64,000 bases of DNA from CAVPTL01 sp963727235. GTDB taxonomy: Bacteria > Actinomycetota > Thermoleophilia > Gaiellales > JAICJC01. The notes below the pieces were generated by a model. It saw only the letters and a program-made list of their open reading frames with translations. It had not been told where the DNA came from and searched no databases. The stretch lies in assembly GCA_963727235.1 (NCBI GenBank), contig CAVSFZ010000025.1, forward strand, positions 1-64,000, written 5' to 3'. Each line of letters opens with the position of its first letter. Position 1 is the first letter of the stretch. Below are positions 57,586-64,000 of the stretch, one piece after another. A program made the translations under genes and the position numbers.

Positions 57586-57904
57586 CGTGCTCGCCGCCGG
57601 CAGCCAGCCGGCTCTCCGGTGGAGCGCTGGCTGCCGGCTGGCGTTGGGGTCGGTGTGGGGGTTGGTGCTGGAGGGAGGGATTCGAGGTCGCGGGTTGCGG
57701 GCGGTCAACCGGGGCGGCCGGCCCATTCCGAGCGTGCTCGCGGGAATCCCAACTCCGAGGTGTGGGAGCGGTTCGCCGCGGCCTGGGAGACGTGCTCGCC
57801 GCCGGCAGCCAGCCGGCTCTCCGGTGGAGCGCTGGCTGCCGGCTGGCGTTGGGGTCGGGGTGAGGGGGTTGGTGCTGGAGGAGGGGTTCGAGGTCGCGGG
57901 TTGC
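57586..57904. repeat. two ~113-bp direct repeats, each with a 13-bp-arm hairpin
   Basis: Copies 57586-57698 and 57791-57904, 205 bases apart; the first 67 bases are identical and the rest differ at a few places. Inside each copy GCCGGCAGCCAGC and its reverse complement enclose 17 bases, themselves able to pair (CTCC/GGAG). Long reading frames cross both strands here only because the repeat is G+C-rich; none looks like protein. The whole 57392-58054 gap (663 bases) therefore holds repeats and the aminotransferase promoter, and no gene I can support. Confidence 0.85.
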
Positions 57905-58054
57905 AGGCATTTGTCGGAGGTGTCCGGACCACCCCGCGCGTCTCGCGCGCGACACTCCAAAAGCAATGATCAAACCAAAAAGGTGACGGCCAGGGGAGAG
58001 GCGCTCCTCCGTTTGCGCACCCCCAGCGGCGGGGTCGCCGATAGACTCGCGGCC

Positions 58055-59347
58055 ATGACCATCTCTGATATCGACTACTCAATGACCGCCAGCCCGGGCA
58101 AGGTCTTGCCGATCGCCGAGCGTGCCCACGGCTGTTACATCGAGGCCGGCGGGCGCACCTACCTGGACGCCTGCGGAGGCGCCATGGTGATGCTGCTCGG
58201 CCACAGCCATCCGCGGCTGGTCAAGGCGCTCGAACGCCAGGCCCACGAGCTCGCGTTCACGTACCGCTTCTCGTTCCGAAACCAGCCGATGCTGGACCTC
58301 GCCGAGCGCATCCGGCGGGTCGCGCCCGGCGAGCTCGAGTGGTGTTTCTTCAACTCCTCGGGCTCCGAAGCCAACGAGTCGGCGATGCATCTGGCGGTGC
58401 TCTACTGGGAGCTCCAGGGTAAGCCCGGCAAGATCGAGTTCCTGTCGCGCGTCACCAGCTATCACGGGTCCACGCTGGGCGCCCTCTCGCTCTCCGGTTC
58501 GCGCTGGCGGGCGCCGTTCGAGCTGCTGCTCCAAAAGTATGCGACGGTGCCCAACTCGGACACCGCCGAGGAGGGCGCCGCGGCACTCGAGGCCGCCATC
58601 CGGTCGCGCGGTGCTGATCACGTCGCCGCGTTCGTGCTCGAGCCGATGACCGGCTCGTCCGGCGCGGCGGTCGACCTGCCCGACGGCTACCTGAGCGCCG
58701 TCCGCGAGGTCTGCGACCGCCACGACGTGCTGCTGGTCGCAGACGAGATCGTGACCGGCTTCGGGCGCACCGGCAAGTGGTTCGCCAGCGAGCACTTCGG
58801 CGCAACGCCGGACGTGATCACCTTCGGCAAAGGCATCGGCGGCGGCGTGATTCCGCTCTCCGGGATGGTGGCGACCAAACGGATCCGCGAGGTCGTGTCC
58901 GAATCGCCGTCAGGGTTCTCCTACGGCCACACCTTCTCCGGCTACCCGCTTGGCTGCGCCGTCGGCTGCGAGGTGATCGACATCGTCGAGGATGAGGGCC
59001 TGGTGCAGGCCTCCGCCGACAAGGGTGCGCGTCTGCGCACGATGCTGGAGGAGCTGCAGAGCCGCCACCCGATCATGCACGCGCTGCGTGGCCGCGGCCT
59101 GCTGCAGGGAGTCGAGCTTCGTCACCCCTCGGGCATCCGCTTCGCTGACTCCGACGGCATCTCCTACGGGCTTGCGGGAGCGGCTCGCGAGCGCGACCTG
59201 ATGATCTACGGCTGCCCGACCCCTGTCGGCAACGAGCATATGGATGCGATCTTGCTCGCTCCTCCTCTGATCATCACCGACAACGAGGTGGATGAGCTGA
59301 TCACCAAGCTCGACGCCGCGCTGGAGGCGGTCGAGCACAAGCTGTGA
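58055..59347 (+). CDS. class III PLP-dependent aminotransferase
   Basis: 430 residues. Omega-amino-acid/diamine-type transaminase. Signatures: FFNSSGSEANESAM, the Asp contacting the pyridine N in VADEIVTGFGRTGKW, PLP Lys259 in ITFGKGIGGG, and SYGHTFSGYPLGCAVG. ATG 58055 follows TAGACT (58042-58047) by 7 bases, so the mRNA is probably leaderless; in-frame reading further upstream is repeat sequence. The decarboxylase gene overlaps its stop by 4 bases. Confidence 0.93.
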   Translation: MTISDIDYSMTASPGKVLPIAERAHGCYIEAGGRTYLDACGGAMVMLLGHSHPRLVKALERQAHELAFTYRFSFRNQPMLDLAERIRRVAPGELEWCFFNSSGSEANESAMHLAVLYWELQGKPGKIEFLSRVTSYHGSTLGALSLSGSRWRAPFELLLQKYATVPNSDTAEEGAAALEAAIRSRGADHVAAFVLEPMTGSSGAAVDLPDGYLSAVREVCDRHDVLLVADEIVTGFGRTGKWFASEHFGATPDVITFGKGIGGGVIPLSGMVATKRIREVVSESPSGFSYGHTFSGYPLGCAVGCEVIDIVEDEGLVQASADKGARLRTMLEELQSRHPIMHALRGRGLLQGVELRHPSGIRFADSDGISYGLAGAARERDLMIYGCPTPVGNEHMDAILLAPPLIITDNEVDELITKLDAALEAVEHKL

Positions 59348-60768
59348 GCCGTGGGCCGTCCAATGACGAGTTGCGCGCGGCGCTGCACCGGGCCGCGGAC
59401 TGGGCGGCGGATTTCGTCGAGCACGTGGATCAGCTGCCCGTCGGCTCGCGCGTCCGGCCGGGGGAGGTCAGAGCCGCGCTGCCACAGCACCCGCCGGCTG
59501 CCGGCGAGTCGCTCCAAGCCATGATCGACGACGTCGACCGGGTGATCGTGCCGGGGTTGACGCACTGGAACCATCCCGGTTTTCTCGCGTACTTCGCCAA
59601 CACCGGTTCGGGCCCGGGGATCCTCGCCGAGATGATGGCGGCGACCCTGAACGTGAATGCGATGCTGTGGCAGACCTCGCCGGCGGCCACCGAGCTCGAG
59701 CAGGTCGTGCTGGAGTGGGCGGCGGAGCTCGTTGGATTGCCCGCCGGGCTGTTTGGCCAGATCACCGACTCGGCGTCGACCTCGACCTTCACCGCGCTCG
59801 CCGGAGCCCGTGAGGCCGCCGGTCAAGACGTGCGCGAGCGGGGGATGGCCGGTCGGTCTGACCTGCCTCAGCTGCGGGTGTACGCGTCCCGCGAAGCCCA
59901 CTCGTCGGTCGAGAAGGCGTGCATCGCACTGGGGCTGGGCCGCGACGGCTTCGTGGCTGTCGGCGTCGACGATCAGTACCGCATGAAGGTCGACGAGCTG
60001 ACCGCGGCGATCGAGGCCGACGTCGCGGCCGGACGGCGCCCGATCGCGGTCGTGGCGACGGTCGGGACGACCTCGTCGACCAGCATCGACCCGGTCGGTG
60101 AGATCGCCGACGTGTGCGCCCGGCTCGGACTGTGGCTGCACGTGGACGCGGCCTACGGCGGAGCCGCCGCGGTGGTGCCGGAGATGCGGTGGGTGCTCGA
60201 CGACTGTGACCGTGCGGACTCGATCGTGATCAACCCGCACAAGTGGATGCTGGTGCCGATGGACTGCAGCCTGCTGTGGACATCGCGCCCCGAATCGCTG
60301 CGCGCGGCCTTCTCATTGGTGCCCGACTACCTGCGCACCGGACAGGACGAGGTCGTCAACCTGATGGACTACGGCCTGACGCTGGGCCGGCGGTTTCGGT
60401 CACTGAAGCTGTGGATGGTGCTGCGCGCCTACGGCGCGGAGGGCATGGCAGACGTGATCGGCGAGCACATGCGACTCGGCCGGCTGGTGGAGTCGTGGGC
60501 AGACGCCGCGTCTGACTGGGAGTTACTGGCGCCGGTACCGTTCTCGACGGTCAACCTCCGCCATCGTCCACCGGGTGTGGACGACGAGACCGAGCTCGAA
60601 CGGCACAACCAAGCCATCCTGCAGTCGGTGAACGACTCCGGAAAGGTGTATCTCTCGCACACTCGGCTGGGAGGGCGGTTCGCCATACACCTGGCGGTGG
60701 GCAACGGGGCCACCGACGAAGCCCATGTGAGCCGCGCTTGGGAGCTCCTGCAGGAGGCTGCGGGCTAG
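59344..60768 (+). CDS. group II PLP-dependent amino-acid decarboxylase (AADC/GAD family)
   Basis: 474 residues. Signatures of the pyridoxal-dependent decarboxylase family: HWNHPGFLAYFANTGS, DSASTSTFTALAGAR, the conserved His stacking on PLP in SREAHSSVEKA, WLHVDAAYGGAA, and PLP Lys300 in INPHKWMLVPMDCS. Most like aromatic-L-amino-acid decarboxylases, though DABA- or Glu-type activity is possible. GTG 59344 overlaps the aminotransferase stop, so the two probably act in one pathway on an amino acid or amine. Confidence 0.92.
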   Translation: MSRGPSNDELRAALHRAADWAADFVEHVDQLPVGSRVRPGEVRAALPQHPPAAGESLQAMIDDVDRVIVPGLTHWNHPGFLAYFANTGSGPGILAEMMAATLNVNAMLWQTSPAATELEQVVLEWAAELVGLPAGLFGQITDSASTSTFTALAGAREAAGQDVRERGMAGRSDLPQLRVYASREAHSSVEKACIALGLGRDGFVAVGVDDQYRMKVDELTAAIEADVAAGRRPIAVVATVGTTSSTSIDPVGEIADVCARLGLWLHVDAAYGGAAAVVPEMRWVLDDCDRADSIVINPHKWMLVPMDCSLLWTSRPESLRAAFSLVPDYLRTGQDEVVNLMDYGLTLGRRFRSLKLWMVLRAYGAEGMADVIGEHMRLGRLVESWADAASDWELLAPVPFSTVNLRHRPPGVDDETELERHNQAILQSVNDSGKVYLSHTRLGGRFAIHLAVGNGATDEAHVSRAWELLQEAAG

Positions 60769-61823
60769 CCGGGTTCGGCTGCGGCCGTCGCCGGCGGCGC
60801 GGGAGTTGTGCGGCGGCGGTCGGCGAGCAGGTCGCGCGCGATCACCTGAATCGAGCCCGCCACCGGGATCGCGACCAGTGCGCCCAGAACTCCCAGAAGC
60901 GCGCCTCCCATGAGCACTGCCACCAGCACCAGGAACGCCGAGAGCTGCACCGTCTTGCGATACACGATCGGCTGCAGCACGTGGTTTTCGACCTGCTGAT
61001 AGACGATGTTGATGACCAGCATGATGATGCCCGCTGTTGGCCCCTGTGCGGCGAACGCCACGCCGATGGCGGCGATCGCTCCGACGGTCGCGCCGATCAG
61101 CGGCACCAGGTCGAAGACGCCCATGAGGATCCCCAGAGCCGCCGCATAGGGCACTCCCAGGATCCACAGCGAGATGCCGGTGACGAGGCCCGCGATCACC
61201 GAGATCGCCAGGTTTCCGATCACATAGCCGCCCACTTGGCGGTTGACATCCATCGCCAGTCGGCTGACCCGCTCTGCGCGCTTTTCCGGGAGGAGTGAGA
61301 GCACCCCGGCGCTGAGGGTGGGGAGCTCGAGCATCAGGAACAGGGTCAGGAAGATCGCCGTGATCGTCTCGGCCACGCCGGTGACCACCTTGTCGGCTGC
61401 GCCGAACACCTTCTCTGGCAGCTTTCCGGCCGCCGCGCTGGCCTTCGAGACAAGGTGGTAGCGCTTGTTGAGGTCGTTCAGGGTGGGGTCCTTCTTGAGC
61501 TTGTCCACGTACCCCGGCGCCGCCTCTTGGAGGTTGTCGGTCTGGTTGATGATGGGCACGGCCAGCGCCGTCACGAACAACCCGATCAGCACCAGCAGGC
61601 CGGTGAACACCGAAGCGACAGCAAGTCCGCGCGGAAGCCAGCGCTGCACCAGCACCACGGCCGGGTTCAGGGCCACCGCCAGAAACAGCGACACCGCGAG
61701 CAGGATCAGCACGCCACGGGCGGCGCTCAGGACCTCGACCAGCGCGAATGCGGCCAGCACGATCGTGAGCACCTTGACCACGGTGCGCGCTCTCACCTCG
61801 ACCAACATCTGCTGGGGTTTCAT
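60765..61823 (-). CDS. AI-2E family transporter (PerM/YdiK-like)
   Basis: 352 residues with about eight membrane helices. Family signatures: VILLAVSLFLAVALNPAV, a helical soluble loop (about 95-150), FLMLELPTLSAGVLSLLP, and LGILMGVFDLVPLIGATVG followed by VYQQVENHVLQPIVYRKTV. Family members export diverse substrates or act as Na+/H+ antiporters; autoinducer transport should not be assumed. Converges with the decarboxylase (4-base overlap). Confidence 0.92.
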   Translation of the reverse strand: MKPQQMLVEVRARTVVKVLTIVLAAFALVEVLSAARGVLILLAVSLFLAVALNPAVVLVQRWLPRGLAVASVFTGLLVLIGLFVTALAVPIINQTDNLQEAAPGYVDKLKKDPTLNDLNKRYHLVSKASAAAGKLPEKVFGAADKVVTGVAETITAIFLTLFLMLELPTLSAGVLSLLPEKRAERVSRLAMDVNRQVGGYVIGNLAISVIAGLVTGISLWILGVPYAAALGILMGVFDLVPLIGATVGAIAAIGVAFAAQGPTAGIIMLVINIVYQQVENHVLQPIVYRKTVQLSAFLVLVAVLMGGALLGVLGALVAIPVAGSIQVIARDLLADRRRTTPAPPATAAAEPG

Positions 61824-61864
61824 ATCGCAGACCAGTTCGAGGTCGGCGAGCGTACCCCTGCGGT

Positions 61865-62506
61865 TTAGGTGGTGCTGGGCAGGCCCTCCGGCCCCAGGAC
61901 GATCGCCACGGTGGTCAGGTCGGCGGGAACCCCGGTGGCGTCGGCGAGTGCCACCGGCTTGCCCAGTCCGAGCTGGGCGGCCACGGCTTTGGCGGGGGCC
62001 TTCTTCCCAGGCGGGTACACCACCTGGGTGGAGTCGACGGTGACACCGCCGTCGGTATCGGTGGTGTCGACGATCTTCCAGCCGGCCTGGGTGAGGGTGT
62101 TCTGAGCGTCACCGGCCGCTCCGGTGATGCCGTTGCCGTTGACGATTGTGACCTTCACCTCTTGCCACGGGATCGGATTGGCGCCACCGCCGGTGGTGCC
62201 GGTCGAGCCCGGCGGGTTGCCGCCGGTTGAGGTTTGCGGCTGTGTGTTGCCGGAAGCCGGTTTGGAGCTGGCGTCGCTGGAGGATCCCGTCGCGTCGCGA
62301 ATCACCCAGAACAGCGCCAAGACGGCCACAATCAGCGCGATCACCGACAGCACCCTGGCGGTGGGGAAGCCGCGTCCGCGGGCGGCGATTCCCTGAGCCT
62401 CCAGGCGCCGGGTGAACCAGTCATCCAATCCCTCGTCGCCCCGCGGAGGCCCCACGGGCGCGGCTGGGATCTGAGGGTCGTCATCTCGTGTTTCGGTTCG
62501 TGCCAT
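61865..62506 (-). CDS. membrane-anchored LytR_C domain protein
   Basis: 213 residues. Cytoplasmic N-terminus, one membrane helix (about 51-70), Ser/Gly/Thr-rich linker, and a C-terminal LytR_C domain (VKVTIVNGNGITGAAGDAQNTL, VVYPPGKKAPAKAVAAQLG). This domain usually follows the LCP phosphotransferase domain; here it stands alone. It is extracytoplasmic and likely wall-related. ATG 62506 follows GAGG; a perfect 20-base palindrome lies 18 bases upstream. Confidence 0.88.
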   Translation of the reverse strand: MARTETRDDDPQIPAAPVGPPRGDEGLDDWFTRRLEAQGIAARGRGFPTARVLSVIALIVAVLALFWVIRDATGSSSDASSKPASGNTQPQTSTGGNPPGSTGTTGGGANPIPWQEVKVTIVNGNGITGAAGDAQNTLTQAGWKIVDTTDTDGGVTVDSTQVVYPPGKKAPAKAVAAQLGLGKPVALADATGVPADLTTVAIVLGPEGLPSTT

Positions 62507-62523
62507 AACCTCGAAGCTGTTGG

Positions 62524-62543
62524 GTGAAACGGCGCCGTTTCAC
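62524..62543. promoter_or_regulatory. perfect 20-bp palindrome between divergent genes
   Basis: Two 10-base halves (GTGAAACGGC and its complement) without spacer, between the LytR_C gene (start 62506) and the beta-lactamase-like gene (start 62570). It is immediately upstream of TAGGAT (62555-62560), the probable -10 of the latter. Typical size and place for a dimeric repressor site such as TetR type. Confidence 0.65.
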
Positions 62544-62569
62544 ATCACTCTGCCTAGGATGATGCGCCG

Positions 62570-63571
62570 ATGCCCCTGCAAATCATAGATACCTGGACAC
62601 AAACGTCAAACGTCCCGGCTGTTGCAGCGGCCGTAATTGGGCCACACGGGGAACTTGAATCCAGGCTCGCAGGTGTGGCTGCCGGCTCCAGTCTATTCGC
62701 ACTCGCGTCACTGACAAAGCCGCTTGTGGCAACAGCGGTGATGATTGCAGTGGAGGAGGGGGCACTGGAACTCGACGCTCCTGTCGCCGAATACCTGTCC
62801 CAGTATCGCGATCAGAGCCGGCGGGCGATCACTCCGCGGCACCTCCTGTCTCACGCCTCCGGGTTGCCCGAGGTCGGTCCTCGCGGCGTCGCGGCGGTCG
62901 ACGTCGAGCCGGTGTGTGCTCCCGCGACGCGCAGGATCTACTCCAACGAGGGGTACGCGGTATTGGGCGAGCTGATCGCGCAGTCGACCGGCATCGATCA
63001 CGCCTCGTACGTGCGTGAGGCGGTGTTCGAACCACTGGCGATGGATGCGTTTCTGGGCCTGCCGGAGAGCGAGTACGGGCGGGCGCTGGATGTGCGCGAG
63101 CCTGGCCTGGCCGGCTCGGGAATCGCACTCTTCAACAGCGCCGAGTGGCGCCGGCGAGCCACCGCGGCGGGCGGTGCATTTGCCACGGCGGAGGCATACG
63201 GGCGATTCGTCCAGCTGTTGCTGAGCGGCGGTGCACCGCTGCTCGCGCCCGAGACGTTCGCCGAGATGACCGCCGTCGCCTATCCCGGACTGGCCGGCGG
63301 CATCGAGTCGTTTCGAACCTGGGACGTCGCCGATTGGTCGCTGGGATGCGAAGTCCGAGGCACGAAGGAGCCGCACTGGACAGGCACCCGCACCTCGTCG
63401 GAATCGCTGTCGCATTTCGGGGCATCGGGAACAGTGTTCTTCGCCGACCCGGCGGCGGGGGTGGGGCTGGTGTGCCTCGCCAATCGCAGCACCTACTCGG
63501 GCTGGAGCATGGGGCCCGGCGCCTGGCCCGACCTGTGCGACGGTGTGATCGAGCAGTGGGGCTCGCGGTGA
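62570..63571 (+). CDS. serine hydrolase of the beta-lactamase/DD-peptidase fold
   Basis: 333 residues. Class C beta-lactamase/esterase-like: S47-L-T-K50 (ALASLTKPLVAT), Y124-S-N126 (IYSNEGYAVLGEL), and a late SHFGASGTVFF strand replacing KTG. No signal peptide, so a cytoplasmic esterase or peptidase rather than a resistance enzyme is likely. ATG 62570 is 9 bases after TAGGAT. The Nudix gene overlaps its stop by 4 bases. Confidence 0.9.
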   Translation: MPLQIIDTWTQTSNVPAVAAAVIGPHGELESRLAGVAAGSSLFALASLTKPLVATAVMIAVEEGALELDAPVAEYLSQYRDQSRRAITPRHLLSHASGLPEVGPRGVAAVDVEPVCAPATRRIYSNEGYAVLGELIAQSTGIDHASYVREAVFEPLAMDAFLGLPESEYGRALDVREPGLAGSGIALFNSAEWRRRATAAGGAFATAEAYGRFVQLLLSGGAPLLAPETFAEMTAVAYPGLAGGIESFRTWDVADWSLGCEVRGTKEPHWTGTRTSSESLSHFGASGTVFFADPAAGVGLVCLANRSTYSGWSMGPGAWPDLCDGVIEQWGSR

Positions 63572-64000
63572 GTGCGCACACCGGCTGGAAGCACTGCCCT
63601 CGATGTGGCGGCCCGCTTCGCATCGGTCCGGTCGATTCGGGGGAGGAGCGGCTTCACTGTCCCGCCTGCGGGTTGGTGCTGTACGACAATCCAGCGCCCA
63701 CCGCGACTGCCGTCGTGACTCGCGCCGACGGCGCCATCCTGCTCACCCGGCGTGCCATCGAGCCTGCCATCGGCATGCTCGACCTGCCGGGAGGGTTCAT
63801 CGAGGCGGGCGAGGATCCTGAGCAGGCGGTCAAACGCGAATTGCTGGAGGAAACCGGCCTCGAGATCGAGCTGACCGGCTACGTGGGCGCGATTGCCGAT
63901 CGGTACGGCGACGGCGCCCACACACTCAATCTGTACTACACGGCGGTTGTGAGCGGCGGCCGGGAGCGTGCGGCGTCGGATGTCAGCGAGATCGTCTGGC
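63568..64000 (+). CDS. zinc-ribbon Nudix hydrolase (partial, runs off the window)
   Basis: 144 codons to the window edge. GTG 63568 overlaps the preceding stop (GTGA). A zinc ribbon (HCPRCGGPL ... HCPACGLVLY) is followed by a Nudix domain with a complete Nudix box, GGFIEAGEDPEQAVKREL and LEETGL. The arrangement is as in NudC/ADP-ribose-type pyrophosphatases. The C-terminus lies beyond position 64000. Confidence 0.9.
   Translation, partial: MSAHTGWKHCPRCGGPLRIGPVDSGEERLHCPACGLVLYDNPAPTATAVVTRADGAILLTRRAIEPAIGMLDLPGGFIEAGEDPEQAVKRELLEETGLEIELTGYVGAIADRYGDGAHTLNLYYTAVVSGGRERAASDVSEIVW

Noticed and set aside
57449..57904. CRISPR array
   Set aside because: Only two copies per repeat family, unequal unit sizes and no regular spacers or cas genes.
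56894..57973. Extension of the HTH-like gene to 57973 and a plus-strand extension of the aminotransferase to 57578
   Set aside because: Both extensions translate the G+C-rich repeats into Pro/Arg- or Gly/Arg-rich nonsense; real N-termini are recognisable at 57391 and 58055.
62570..63571. Antibiotic-resistance beta-lactamase
   Set aside because: The fold and SxxK/YxN match, but there is no signal peptide and no clear KTG, so an esterase/peptidase-type homologue is more likely.

Overview
The window is a gene-dense, G+C-rich stretch (about two thirds G+C by eye) of a bacterial chromosome, almost certainly from an actinomycete in the broad sense (Actinomycetota). The evidence is the ribosomal/cell-wall order rplM-rpsI-glmM-glmS followed by acpS-nnr-alr, the GuaB3-GuaA pair, a DEDD-exonuclease/GIY-YIG fusion under a Gram-positive-type SOS box, and heavy use of GTG and TTG starts. 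Several conserved proteins of unknown function resemble ones I associate with Thermoleophilia (Solirubrobacterales and relatives); that placement is inference. Genes are tightly packed, with 1-20 bp overlaps inside operons. I see no prophage, transposase, integrase or CRISPR array.

Layout. 1-4800: tail of an unknown gene, a short-chain dehydrogenase, an ArfB-type release factor, a frameshifted endonuclease IV, glutamyl-tRNA synthetase and two small membrane proteins. 4800-11130: signalling and envelope (secreted LamG-like protein, large PAS histidine kinase, diguanylate cyclase, TadG-like VWA protein, a 41-residue membrane peptide). 11160-12000: tRNA-Glu(CTC) with two strong hairpins, RidA and a tiny hydrophobic peptide. 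12060-18100: ring-cleavage dioxygenase-like protein, GluQ, two large integral membrane proteins (GT87-like and GT-C-like), and an EamA transporter. 18300-24550: M20 deacetylase with a DDAH-like hydrolase, HAD phosphatase, GST, glutamine-amidotransferase-like protein and an S9 peptidase. 24600-29250: murI-rph-rdgB, YihY, a roadblock-like protein, pyrE and HU. 29330-37650: secreted beta-propeller, SOS-box exonuclease/GIY-YIG/UVR protein, pyrF, PfkB kinase, guaB3-guaA. 37670-42220: sedolisin, a secreted unknown protein and XdhC. 42350-53650: rplM-rpsI-glmM-glmS, an SGNH protein, an MBL protein, acpS-nnr-alr-cca and a methyltransferase. 53640-64000: membrane-anchored cytochrome c, TPP enzyme, J-domain-like zinc protein, HTH-like protein with a repeat-rich upstream region, an aminotransferase-decarboxylase operon, AI-2E transporter, LytR_C protein, beta-lactamase-fold protein and a Nudix hydrolase cut by the window end.

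How genes work together. Four themes stand out: tRNA-Glu use (gltX, gluQ, tRNA-Glu), nucleotide supply and sanitation (pyrE, pyrF, guaB3, guaA, rdgB, rph), cell-wall precursors (murI, glmM, glmS, alr), and repair of nucleic acids or cofactors (nfo remnant, exonuclease/GIY-YIG, arfB, nnr, cca).

The most interesting non-gene signals are: (1) a recurrent TANNNT hexamer 6-9 bases before start codons, implying widespread leaderless mRNAs, with two divergent pairs whose -10 hexamers overlap; (2) a textbook SOS palindrome touching the start of the exonuclease fusion gene; (3) a hairpin burying the ribosome site and start codon of a secreted protein; (4) two families of direct repeats, one with long hairpin arms, upstream of an HTH-like gene; (5) perfect 33-nt and 20-nt palindromes between genes; and (6) three frameshifts in an otherwise well conserved endonuclease IV gene.
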